Origin: Pseudomonadota bacterium
GTDB lineage: Bacteria; Pseudomonadota; Gammaproteobacteria; Xanthomonadales; Xanthomonadaceae
Direction of reading: 5' to 3'
Assembly: GCA_023425225.1 (NCBI GenBank)
Contig: JAFADB010000150.1
Coordinates: 1-9,805 of the forward strand
Length of the DNA stretch: 9,805 bases
In this document: positions 1-5,933 of the stretch, piece by piece
Numbering within the stretch: position 1 is the first letter of the stretch
How the letters are laid out: every line of letters starts with the position of its first letter
Notes under the pieces: generated by a model
Databases searched by the model: none
The model's input: the letters and a program-made list of their open reading frames with translations, nothing else
Told to the model about the DNA's origin: nothing
Translations under genes and position numbers: made by a program

Positions 1-822
1 CCTGGCAGCGGCGCGACGCTCGGCCTCGGCGCGGGCGGCGGCCGCGCGCAGGTTGGCGAGCAACCGCTCGAGCGAGCGCGCGTCCTGCCCCAGCGCCTTC
101 TCGCGCTCGCTGCGGTCCTGGTAGCGCTGGTCGAGCTCGGCCACGACCTTGGCGCGCTGCTGGCGGTCGCGCGCCAGTTCGGCCACCAGCGTCTTCTGCC
201 GCGCGTGGGCCTGCTGCAGCGCCTCGCGGCGCGCCACGATCTGCTGCTCGACCTCCTGCAGCTGCTGCAGGTCGCCGGCGAGCGCCTTGATCGAGCTCGC
301 CCGCTCGCGCTGCACGTAGCGGTGATAAGCCAGCACGCGGTTGGCGTCGGCCACCTTGTCCTGCGACAGCAGCAGCTTCAGCGGCGCGTTGTCGCCCACC
401 GCGTAGGCCGCGCGCAGCAGCGCGGCCAGGGTCCGGCGCTGCTCCTCCAGCCCCTGCTGCAGCCGCTGCCGCCGTTCCTGCAGTTCGGCCAGCGCCCGGT
501 TCTCGCTCTCCAGCGATTGCCCGGTCTCGGTCAGCGCGCGGCTGCTGCGTGCCACCTTTTCGTCGACCTCGCGTAGGCTGCGCGAGGCGTCGCCGCGCTG
601 GCCCTCGATGCGCCGGCGTTCCTGGGTGATGTCCTTGAGTTCGCTGCGCACCTTCTGCAGCCGCTGCTCGGCCTCGCGCGGGTTCTGTGCCGACGCCGGC
701 GGCAGCCAGGCCAGCAGCGCGGCCACCAGGCAGGCGGCCAGCGTTCGCCGCCACGGGCCGGGCCACAGGGCGGCGCGCGATGGCGGCGTTCGCTGCAGCG
801 GACCACGGGCGGGCTGGGACAA
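1..822 (-). CDS. envC: Murein hydrolase activator EnvC, N-terminal part (partial)
   Basis: Periplasmic activator of septal peptidoglycan amidases; in E. coli EnvC is recruited by FtsEX and switches on AmiA/AmiB during cell separation. I read 274 codons from a TTG at 822-820 to base 1, where the gene leaves the window, so the C-terminal LytM (M23-like) domain is not seen. A long n-region (residues 1-26, ending PWRR) is followed by a hydrophobic stretch (about 27-40) and a cleavage-like ASA/Q site at 45-46. Residues 48-260 are almost continuous Glu/Arg/Gln/Ala-rich coiled coil, interrupted near 134-170 by the typical EnvC stretch with YAVGDNAPLKLLLSQ and VLAYHRYV. No ATG is available in frame; TTG is preceded by GGAAG with 6 bases between, which decided the start. 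The neighbour on the right is divergent. The family call is firm, the exact start less so. Confidence 0.88.
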   Translation of the reverse strand, partial: MSQPARGPLQRTPPSRAALWPGPWRRTLAACLVAALLAWLPPASAQNPREAEQRLQKVRSELKDITQERRRIEGQRGDASRSLREVDEKVARSSRALTETGQSLESENRALAELQERRQRLQQGLEEQRRTLAALLRAAYAVGDNAPLKLLLSQDKVADANRVLAYHRYVQRERASSIKALAGDLQQLQEVEQQIVARREALQQAHARQKTLVAELARDRQQRAKVVAELDQRYQDRSEREKALGQDARSLERLLANLRAAAARAEAERRAAAR

Positions 823-853
823 GGCGGCTTCCAGTGACTTAAGACAGGTGCGG

Positions 854-880
854 ATTGTAGCCAAGCGTGCTGTCATTCAA
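854..880 (-). promoter_or_regulatory. Candidate envC promoter
   Basis: On the minus strand a TACAAT box (859-854) lies 31 bases upstream of the envC TTG. A TTGAAT hexamer (880-875) sits 15 bases further upstream, slightly close for a sigma70 -35 box. The -10 match is good and the -35 is fair; the position gives a leader of about 25 bases that contains the GGAAG ribosome site. Confidence 0.45.
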
Positions 881-893
881 GCGTGCCGTCATT
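862..893. repeat. 16-bp tandem direct repeat in the divergent promoter region
   Basis: Two adjacent copies of CAAGCGTGCTGTCATT (862-877) and CAAGCGTGCCGTCATT (878-893) differ at one base only. They lie between envC and the divergent solenoid gene and overlap the proposed envC -35 area. A doubled protein-binding site is one explanation; a simple tandem duplication is another. The last bases of copy 2 continue as CCGTCATTCCTGCC, which resembles the start of common REP units. Confidence 0.8.
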
Positions 894-933
894 CCTGCCG
901 GCCCTCCATCACGCCACCACCGCGAGGCAATCC

Positions 934-1599
934 ATGAAACGCGCGCCCCTTGCCCTCCTGTTCCTGCTGTCCCTGTCCACGTCCCTGCCGGTGCTGGCCG
1001 CGCAGGACATCAGCAAGGTCAACGGCGGCATCAGCGCCGAAGCCGGAAGCCAGTACCGCGACCTGGATACGGTGAACGGCGGCATCCGCGTCGGCGAACG
1101 CGCCCAGGTGCGCGACGTGGAGACGGTCAATGGCGGCATCACCGTCGCCAGCCATGCCAGCGCGCGCAACCTGTCCACGGTCAACGGCGGCATCCGCGCC
1201 GACCAGCAGGTGACGGTGGCCGGCGACGTGGAGACGGTCAACGGCAGCGTGTTCTTCGACCGCGGCAGCCAGGTGGACGGCAGCATCGAGACGGTCAACG
1301 GCAGCATCGGCCTGGTCGCCACCCGCCTGGGCAAGGGAATCGAGACGGTCAACGGCGACATCACCGTGGGCGTGGGATCGCACGTGGGCGGCGGCATCCG
1401 CATCAACAAGCCCAGCTTCAGCCTGTCGATGCGCCCGGCACGCAAGCCGCGCGTGGTCATCGGCCCCAATGCCGTCGTCGACGGCCCGCTGGAATTCCAG
1501 CGTGAGGTGGTGCTCTATGTGCACACCTCGGCCAGGATCGGCCCGGTCACCGGCGCCACCGCGCAGCCGTTCAGCACCGACACCGCGCCCCAGGAGTGA
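934..1599 (+). CDS. Secreted VNG-repeat beta-solenoid protein
   Basis: A 221-residue exported protein of unknown role. Residues 1-23 form a signal peptide (MKR, then a Leu-rich core ending VLAA before Q24). The mature part carries seven VNG turns starting at residues 29, 47, 65, 83, 102, 121 and 139, a period of 18 or 19 residues, usually as (E/S)TVNGxI. This regular spacing predicts a beta-solenoid with one or two rungs per repeat, similar in style to DUF4097 adhesin-like and bactofilin-like proteins, but exported, unlike cytosolic bactofilins. The tail (about 172-210) has a different, non-VNG pattern with VVIGPNAVVDGP and VLYVHTSARIGPVTG. The ATG at 934 is chosen over the one at 883 because GAGG lies 6 bases upstream and the signal peptide starts there. 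It is divergent from envC, so an envelope role is plausible but only inferred. Confidence 0.85.
   Translation: MKRAPLALLFLLSLSTSLPVLAAQDISKVNGGISAEAGSQYRDLDTVNGGIRVGERAQVRDVETVNGGITVASHASARNLSTVNGGIRADQQVTVAGDVETVNGSVFFDRGSQVDGSIETVNGSIGLVATRLGKGIETVNGDITVGVGSHVGGGIRINKPSFSLSMRPARKPRVVIGPNAVVDGPLEFQREVVLYVHTSARIGPVTGATAQPFSTDTAPQE
1018..1404 (+). repeat. VNG-encoding degenerate tandem repeat (7 units of 54-57 bp)
   Basis: Seven in-frame copies of a 54 or 57 bp unit encode the VNG rungs. The most conserved DNA core is GAGACGGTCAACGGC or a close variant, seen in units 3, 5, 6 and 7. The rest of each unit has diverged in DNA and protein, so this is an old coding repeat and not a recent tandem expansion. 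Confidence 0.85.
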
Positions 1600-1673
1600 C
1601 GCGCACACGGCGGCGCCGGTCCGGCCGCGGCCGGCGCACGCGGCCCGGCGGGGCGATCGACCGGACGATCCCC

Positions 1674-1709
1674 TAGAATCGGGGTTCCGCCGAACCGAGA
1701 CTCCCCGAT
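1674..1709 (+). promoter_or_regulatory. Candidate promoter and structured leader of the M28 peptidase gene
   Basis: A TAGAAT box at 1674-1679 lies 28 bases before the ATG at 1708; no good -35 is visible. The leader can form GGTTC(1683-1687)/GAACC(1692-1696) with a CGCC loop, or instead ATCGGGG(1678-1684)/CCCCGAT(1703-1709), which would cover the AT of the start codon and place the weak GAGA ribosome site in the loop. The two folds share bases 1683-1684 and exclude each other. Confidence 0.4.
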
Positions 1710-3444
1710 GCCCCGCAAGCTGATGCTGTGCCTGATCGTGGTGGTGGCGCTGAGCGCGTGCAAGCGCGATGCCGCCAGTCCCCAGGCCGAAACCGCGGCG
1801 CCTGCCGCGACCCAGGCCCCCGCGGCCCCCGGCCACGCCTTCGCCGACACCATCAACGAGGCCGACTTCGGCGAGCTGGTGAAGACGCTGTCCTCCGACG
1901 CGTTCGAGGGCCGCGGCCCCGGCACGCCGGGCGAGGACAAGACGGTGGAGTACATACGCGACCAGATGCAGCGCATCGGCCTGCAGCCGGGCAACGGCGA
2001 CAGCTGGTTCCAGGACGTGCCGATGGTGGAGACCACCGCCGACGAGGGCACCGTGCCGCGGCTGACGCTGGCCGACGGCCAGTCCCGCGAACTGAAGTTC
2101 GGCACCGACATCGTGGTCGGCACCCGCAGCGGCCAGCCCGAGGTGAAGGTCGACGGCAGCGAGCTGGTGTTCGTCGGCTACGGCGTGGACGCGCCCGAGC
2201 AGCAGTGGAACGACTACGCCGGCCAGGACTGGAAGGGCAAGACGGTGGTGATGTTCGTCAACGACCCCGGCTTCCACACCGGCGACGAGAGCCTGTTCGA
2301 AGGCAAGCGGATGACCTACTACGGCCGCTGGACCTACAAGTTCGAGGAGGCCGCGCGCAAGGGCGCGGCCGCCGCGCTGATCGTCCACGACGCCCCCGGC
2401 GCCAGCTACGGCTGGGACGTGGTGAAGAACTCCTGGTCCGGCGCGCAGTACGACCTGCCGGCCGCCGACGACCCGGCGCCGCGCCTGCCGGTGCAGGGCT
2501 GGCTGTCGGCCGACGCCGCGCGCCAGCTGTTCGCCGATGCCGGGCTGAACCTGGACCGCGCCTACCGCGACGCCAGCCGGCGCGGCTTCAAGCCGGTGCC
2601 GCTGAAGGCCCGCTTCTCGGTCGACCTCAAGAGCACCATCGCCGAGAAGAAGTCGCGCAACGTGGTCGGCGTGCTGCCGGGTACCCGCCGCGCCGACGAG
2701 GCGGTGCTGTACATGGCGCATTGGGACCACCTGGGCAAGCACGAGGGCGAGTCCGGCCCCGACGGCGACAACATCTACAACGGCGCGGTGGACAACGCCA
2801 CCGGCGTGGCCGGCATCCTCGAGATCGCCGATGCGTTCGCCCACCAGGAGCCCCGGCCCGAGCGCTCGGTGGTGTTCCTGGCGGTGACGCTGGAGGAGTC
2901 GGGTCTGCTCGGCTCGCAGTACTACGTCGCCCACCCGACCTTCCCGCTGGACAAGATCGCCGGCGTCATCAACATCGACGCGATGTCGGTGGCCGGTCGC
3001 GCCCGCGACATGACCGTGGTCGGCTACGGCAGCTCCGAACTGGAGGACATCCTCAAGCCGATCGCGGCCCTGCAGGGCCGCACCCTGCACAGCGAATCCT
3101 CGCCGCAGAACGGCTCCTACTTCCGCTCTGACCACTTCAACTTCGCCAAGGCCGGGGTGCCGGCGCTGTACGCCGATGGCGGCGACGACCTGCGCGAAGG
3201 CGGCGTGGCCGCCGGCAAGCGCGCCACCGAGGCCTATGCCAAGCGCTACCACTCGCCGGCCGACGAGTACGATCCGGACACCTGGAAGCTGGACGGCACC
3301 GTCGAGGACCTGCAGGCGCTGTACGAGGTGGGCCAGCAGTTGGCCGGCGGCGACGCCTGGCCGAACTGGTATGAAGGCAATCCGTTCAAGGCCGCGCGCG
3401 ACCGCATGCGCGATGGCAAGGACACTGCCGCGCCGGCGCAGTGA
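1708..3444 (+). CDS. M28-family zinc aminopeptidase, lipoprotein
   Basis: An exported metallopeptidase of 578 residues that probably removes N-terminal residues from peptides outside the cytoplasm. A signal peptide ends in the lipobox LSAC, with Cys18 as the lipidation site, followed by an Ala/Pro-rich linker (about 20-42). Residues about 135-300 form the region where such enzymes carry an inserted PA domain (VFVGYGV, GKTVVMFVND, AAALIVHDAP). The catalytic M28 domain follows, about 315-545: H338 and D340 in AHWDH, bridging D362 in GAVDNATG, catalytic E396 and ligand E397 in LEESG, D424 in INIDAM, and H515 in YHSPADEY. All expected zinc ligands are present, so the enzyme should be active. The start has only a weak GAGA upstream, but the lipoprotein signal fits. 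It ends just before a strong terminator and looks monocistronic. Substrate is unknown. Confidence 0.93.
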   Translation: MPRKLMLCLIVVVALSACKRDAASPQAETAAPAATQAPAAPGHAFADTINEADFGELVKTLSSDAFEGRGPGTPGEDKTVEYIRDQMQRIGLQPGNGDSWFQDVPMVETTADEGTVPRLTLADGQSRELKFGTDIVVGTRSGQPEVKVDGSELVFVGYGVDAPEQQWNDYAGQDWKGKTVVMFVNDPGFHTGDESLFEGKRMTYYGRWTYKFEEAARKGAAAALIVHDAPGASYGWDVVKNSWSGAQYDLPAADDPAPRLPVQGWLSADAARQLFADAGLNLDRAYRDASRRGFKPVPLKARFSVDLKSTIAEKKSRNVVGVLPGTRRADEAVLYMAHWDHLGKHEGESGPDGDNIYNGAVDNATGVAGILEIADAFAHQEPRPERSVVFLAVTLEESGLLGSQYYVAHPTFPLDKIAGVINIDAMSVAGRARDMTVVGYGSSELEDILKPIAALQGRTLHSESSPQNGSYFRSDHFNFAKAGVPALYADGGDDLREGGVAAGKRATEAYAKRYHSPADEYDPDTWKLDGTVEDLQALYEVGQQLAGGDAWPNWYEGNPFKAARDRMRDGKDTAAPAQ

Positions 3445-3469
3445 CCGCGGCGGCCACCTGATCGACACC

Positions 3470-3500
3470 GGAACGGCGCCACACGGCGCCGTTCCTGTTT
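3470..3500 (+). terminator. Intrinsic terminator of the M28 peptidase gene
   Basis: A perfect 11-bp stem, GGAACGGCGCC (3470-3480) and GGCGCCGTTCC (3485-3495), encloses an ACAC loop and is followed by TGTTT. It begins 26 bases after the stop codon. Confidence 0.85.
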
Positions 3501-3601
3501 GGCCCGCGGTTGCGGCGGATGCGCGCGGCGACGCCTGCCACCCGTGCCCGGCCACGCCGGCCAGGCAGCCCGCCCATGTCGGCAACCGCGGCGATGACCG
3601 C

Positions 3602-3613
3602 TACCATCGCCGC
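3602..3613 (+). promoter_or_regulatory. Candidate -10 box placing transcription start at the ATG
   Basis: TACCAT (3602-3607) is followed by six bases and then the ATG at 3614. There is no Shine-Dalgarno-like sequence in the preceding 20 bases. If TACCAT is the -10 box, the mRNA would start at or next to the ATG, that is, be leaderless. No convincing -35 is seen. Confidence 0.35.
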
Positions 3614-4102
3614 ATGACCCTGCATCTGCACATCGGTGCCGAGGACCTGCGCTTCTCGGCTGGAGCGGACTCGGCGCAAGCGGCCACTGCGACATCGCGA
3701 AGTCCCACCCTGACACTGCCGCTCGGCATGCGGACACTGCGCCGCAACCTGTCGCGGTTCCCGCCGCGCGAGGCCGAGCTGGAGCAGCTGATCGCCGATG
3801 TCGAGGACGTGCTGATGCCGCAGGTCGCGCGCATCCGCCAGCTGGCTCCGTTACCGCTGGCGAGCGCCGACGCGGTGTTCGGGCGCATCGCCGAAGTCGC
3901 GGGCGTGTCCGCGCAGGCGAATGCGCTGCTCGACATCGATGCCGTGGAGCGCGTATTCAACCGCCTGGCCAGCGTCGCCGCCGGGCACCCTGCGCGACAT
4001 GAGGGCATACCCGAGGACCTGGACTTCGTCTCCGCACTGGTGCTGCTGCGCGAGGTCATGCATCACGCCGGCTTCCCGGCGCTGTCGCTGGACGCTCGCT
4101 AA
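3614..4102 (+). CDS. Hypothetical protein, 162 aa, unrecognised
   Basis: I do not recognise this family. The product has 162 residues and no signal peptide or membrane segment, so it is probably cytoplasmic. The first 36 residues (MTLHLHIGAEDLRF, then a Ser/Thr/Ala-rich stretch and LTLPLGM) look like short beta strands with a loop. From about residue 37 the rest reads as amphipathic helices (TLRRNLSRFPPREAELEQLIADVED, then ALLDIDAVERVFNRLASV, then DFVSALVLLREVMHH). The frame is open further upstream, into the end of the M28 gene, but the terminator at 3470-3500 and the change of composition argue for the ATG at 3614. It stands alone between a terminator and a convergent gene. GC-rich third positions support real coding. 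Confidence 0.72.
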   Translation: MTLHLHIGAEDLRFSAGADSAQAATATSRSPTLTLPLGMRTLRRNLSRFPPREAELEQLIADVEDVLMPQVARIRQLAPLPLASADAVFGRIAEVAGVSAQANALLDIDAVERVFNRLASVAAGHPARHEGIPEDLDFVSALVLLREVMHHAGFPALSLDAR

Positions 4103-4111
4103 GCAGGCCAA

Positions 4112-4142
4112 GGCCCATGCGCACCGGCTGAGTGCGCAGGCC
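4112..4142. terminator. Bidirectional terminator-like hairpin between convergent genes
   Basis: TGCGCAC (4118-4124) pairs with GTGCGCA (4132-4138) around a 7-base loop; GGCC (4112-4115) and GGCC (4139-4142) extend the stem after a two-base bulge. It lies in the 49-base gap between two genes that end towards each other. There is no clear T run, so termination efficiency is uncertain. Confidence 0.6.
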
Positions 4143-4151
4143 CTGGCGCGA

Positions 4152-4655
4152 TCAGCCCTGCTTGCGGGCCCGGGTCCGCGCGGCCTTCCTGGCCGCTTCC
4201 GAGCGTTCCTCCGGGCCCTTGGTCGCGGCGGCCTTGCGTGCGGCCGCGCTGCGCTGGGCCGGGGTGCGCTTGGCCGCCGCCGACCTGGCCTGCTGCGAAA
4301 GCGCCTGCTCGGTGATCGCCGCGTTGCCTTCGCGCTTGAGCGCCTTGCTGGTGGCAGCCGAGCGCTTGGGCGACGGCTTGCGGCCGGGATCTTCCTCGCC
4401 GGCCTCCAGGTCCTTGATAGCCTTGGCGCGGGTGGCGGCCGGGGCGGCGCCCTTGCGCGGCGGCGGCAGGTCCACGCCCGCGCGGCGCGCCTCGGACAGG
4501 CCGATGGCGATCGCCTGCTTCACCGAGCGCGCGCCGCTCTTGCCGGCGCGCACGTTGTCGATTTCCTCGCGCACGAACTCGCCGGCCTGGGTACTGGCCG
4601 ACTTACCTTCGCGCTTGTCCTCACGTGCACGTTCGAGAGCCTTCTGCAATGGCAT
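4152..4655 (-). CDS. DUF6496-like basic protein with histone-like tail
   Basis: A 167-residue soluble, strongly basic protein of unknown function. Residues about 30-62 (EEIDNVRAGKSGARSVKQAI and then AIGLSEARRAG) match what I remember of the DUF6496 core, a family without an assigned function; the segment SKALKREGNAAITEQALSQQAR (103-124, quoted in part) is a second conserved-looking block. The C-terminal 45 residues are Ala/Lys/Arg repeats (SAAARKAAATKG, SEAARKAARTRARKQG), resembling bacterial histone H1-like tails, so nucleic acid binding is possible but inferred. The start at 4655 is fixed by a strong AGGAGA ribosome site 7 bases upstream; a longer frame to 4778 lacks this. It follows the CorA-type gene on the same strand by 95 bases and probably has its own promoter. 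Confidence 0.85.
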   Translation of the reverse strand: MPLQKALERAREDKREGKSASTQAGEFVREEIDNVRAGKSGARSVKQAIAIGLSEARRAGVDLPPPRKGAAPAATRAKAIKDLEAGEEDPGRKPSPKRSAATSKALKREGNAAITEQALSQQARSAAAKRTPAQRSAAARKAAATKGPEERSEAARKAARTRARKQG

Positions 4656-4683
4656 GACTGCATCTCCTGGCGGGTACGGGGCC

Positions 4684-4689
4684 GTTGTA
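4684..4689 (-). promoter_or_regulatory. Candidate -10 box for the DUF6496-like gene
   Basis: TACAAC on the minus strand (4689-4684), 28 bases upstream of the start, has the same shape and distance as the proposed envC and M28 -10 boxes. No good -35 is visible. Confidence 0.3.
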
Positions 4690-4696
4690 CGCCCGC

Positions 4697-4723
4697 CCCG
4701 GTGGCGATGCAATCGCCGCCGGG
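4697..4723 (-). terminator. Strong hairpin after the CorA-type gene
   Basis: CCCGGTGGCGAT (4697-4708) and ATCGCCGCCGGG (4712-4723) form a 12-bp stem with one G-T pair and a GCA loop, 27 bases beyond the stop of the CorA-type gene. No T run follows on the minus strand, so it may be a weak or Rho-aided terminator, an mRNA 3'-end stabiliser or an attenuator. Confidence 0.45.
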
Positions 4724-4750
4724 CACGGTGTTTCGCCCGTGTCCAGCCGG

Positions 4751-5662
4751 CTAGATCCAGCGTCGCCGGCGGAACCACGCCAGCGGCAGGGCGATGCTCA
4801 GCGCGATCGCCCCCAGCGCCACGAAATAACCGGGATGCCAGTGCAGTTCCGGCATGTAGGCGAAGTTCATGCCCCAGATCCCGACCAGCACGGTCGGCGG
4901 CACCCCGACCACCGAGGCCACCGCCATGACCTTCATCACCTCGTTCTGGTCGGTGGTGATCAGGCCCAGCACGCTGTCGAGCAGGAATTCCACGCGGTCG
5001 CCCAGCTGCTGCTCGAACTCGCTCAGCGACAGCAGGTCCTTGTGGATCAGCTTGAGCCGTTGCGGCGCGCCTTCACCGAACCAGGCCGGCGTGGCCTCGT
5101 CCAGGTAGGTGACGATGCGCTGCAGGCCGAGCACGGTGTTGTGGATCGACCCCAGCCGGCGGCCGATGCTGCCCACCCGGCGCAGCGCGTCCTCGCGGTC
5201 GCGGAAGCGCTGGCTGTCGTCGAAGCTCTCGCGCGTAGTGTCGGTGACCTCGGCCTCAAGCGATTCCAGGCGGTCGGCGAGCCGGTCGACGATGTGCTCG
5301 ACGATGCGCAGGAACAGGTCCACCGAATCCAGGCACGGGTGATGGTCGATGTCGTGGGCGATGGTTTCCAGCGACGCCAGCGGATGCTCGCGCTGGGTCA
5401 CCAGCGCGGTGGGCGACAAGGCGAAGCCCAGCGGCGCCACCGAGGTGTCGCCTTCCTGGAAGCGCGGCAGGTTCAGGAACAGCACGTCGCCGACGCTGCG
5501 CACGCGGCTGGTGAACTCGATCTCGCTGATCCTGGCGCGGTCGGGGATCTGGAAGCCAACCGTGTCGGCGGCCTTCTCCAGGTCCTGCGCACTGGGCTGG
5601 CACAGATCCACCCAGCTGCCGCCGGATTGCGTGGCGGTGGTGAGGGGGTGGATCGTGATCAT
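4751..5662 (-). CDS. CorA-family magnesium/divalent cation transporter
   Basis: An inner-membrane channel of the CorA/MIT family, 303 residues, which as a pentamer passes Mg2+ (or Co2+, Ni2+ or Zn2+ in some members) into or out of the cytoplasm. The N-terminal 230 residues form the cytoplasmic alpha/beta and long-helix domain (WVDLCQPS near 17-24, then charged helices with DRLADRLESLEAEV). The signature GMN is at 264-266 within GIWGMNFAYMPEL, at the end of the first membrane helix (about 244-263); a second helix spans about 279-296 and ends in a basic tail FRRRRWI. The ATG at 5662 (MITIHPL) is preferred to 5698 because family members usually begin close to this motif, though neither start has a good ribosome site. 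Ion specificity cannot be read from sequence. Upstream lies dps, same strand, behind terminator hairpins. Confidence 0.92.
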   Translation of the reverse strand: MITIHPLTTATQSGGSWVDLCQPSAQDLEKAADTVGFQIPDRARISEIEFTSRVRSVGDVLFLNLPRFQEGDTSVAPLGFALSPTALVTQREHPLASLETIAHDIDHHPCLDSVDLFLRIVEHIVDRLADRLESLEAEVTDTTRESFDDSQRFRDREDALRRVGSIGRRLGSIHNTVLGLQRIVTYLDEATPAWFGEGAPQRLKLIHKDLLSLSEFEQQLGDRVEFLLDSVLGLITTDQNEVMKVMAVASVVGVPPTVLVGIWGMNFAYMPELHWHPGYFVALGAIALSIALPLAWFRRRRWI

Positions 5663-5693
5663 CGACGTGCCATGCCTGGCCCAGGGGACGATG

Positions 5694-5723
5694 AGCATCC
5701 GACGGCGCGAGGGACGGCGTCAA
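5694..5723 (-). promoter_or_regulatory. Weak candidate promoter of the CorA-type gene
   Basis: On the minus strand TTGACG (5723-5718) is a near-consensus -35 box. The best partner 18 bases on is GATGCT (5699-5694), a poor -10. The pair lies 32 bases or more upstream of the chosen start. Confidence 0.25.
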
Positions 5724-5850
5724 CCGGCCGGAGTGTCCTGGGCCATGCAGACCGCACTGGCATCGCCTGCGTGGCGCCGCACGGCCGCATCCGCGATGGG
5801 TGGCGCCTTCCCCATGCAGGGCATGCATGGCACGCGGGCGGATACACGAA

Positions 5851-5882
5851 GGGCCGGCACCGGGTTGTCCCGATGCCGGCCC
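5851..5882 (-). terminator. Terminator-like hairpin of dps
   Basis: GGGCCGGCA (5851-5859) and TGCCGGCCC (5874-5882) form a 9-bp stem; after one C-A mismatch CGGG (5861-5864) pairs with CCCG (5869-5872) around TTGT. On the minus strand it is followed by TTCGTGT. It starts 41 bases beyond the dps stop. Confidence 0.65.
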
Positions 5883-5892
5883 TGTCGCGGCA

Positions 5893-5933
5893 TGCGCACG
5901 CAGGTGCGCACACGGCCACTGGATCAGTGGCCG
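5893..5933 (-). other. Two extra hairpins at the dps 3' end
   Basis: TGCGCAC (5893-5899)/GTGCGCA (5904-5910) has a 4-base loop. CGGCCACTG (5913-5921)/CAGTGGCCG (5925-5933) has a 3-base loop and includes the dps stop codon. They lie between the dps coding end and its terminator and may protect the mRNA 3' end. Confidence 0.6.

Larger units (their letters stand above)
5663..5923. other. Intergenic region rich in hairpins, no gene seen
   Basis: This stretch between the CorA-type gene and dps holds no convincing coding frame. It contains a 7-bp stem CCATGCA (5812-5818)/TGCATGG (5824-5830), the dps terminator, and two further hairpins listed separately, the second of which runs into the dps stop codon. 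Confidence 0.6.

Noticed and set aside
531..806. A short minus-strand frame starting with ATG-like GTG near envC
   Set aside because: It is out of frame with the EnvC coiled coil, which is continuous from 822 to 1 in another frame.
883..933. Upstream ATG for the solenoid gene
   Set aside because: It would put 17 polar residues before a proper signal peptide, and GAGG is correctly placed for the ATG at 934.
1018..1404. Regular repeats considered as a CRISPR array
   Set aside because: Units are 54-57 bp, in frame, diverged, and encode the VNG solenoid; there are no identical repeats with unique spacers.
889..3585. An 898-codon open frame on the minus strand, antisense to the solenoid and M28 genes
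   Set aside because: It is complementary to two genes with clear signal peptides, repeats and catalytic residues; long antisense frames are common in DNA this GC-rich, and its product is low-complexity Ala/Gly/His/Arg.
5663..5698. Longer start for the CorA-type protein (MLIVPWARHGTS)
   Set aside because: No ribosome site, and the family usually begins near MITIHPL; kept only as a possibility.
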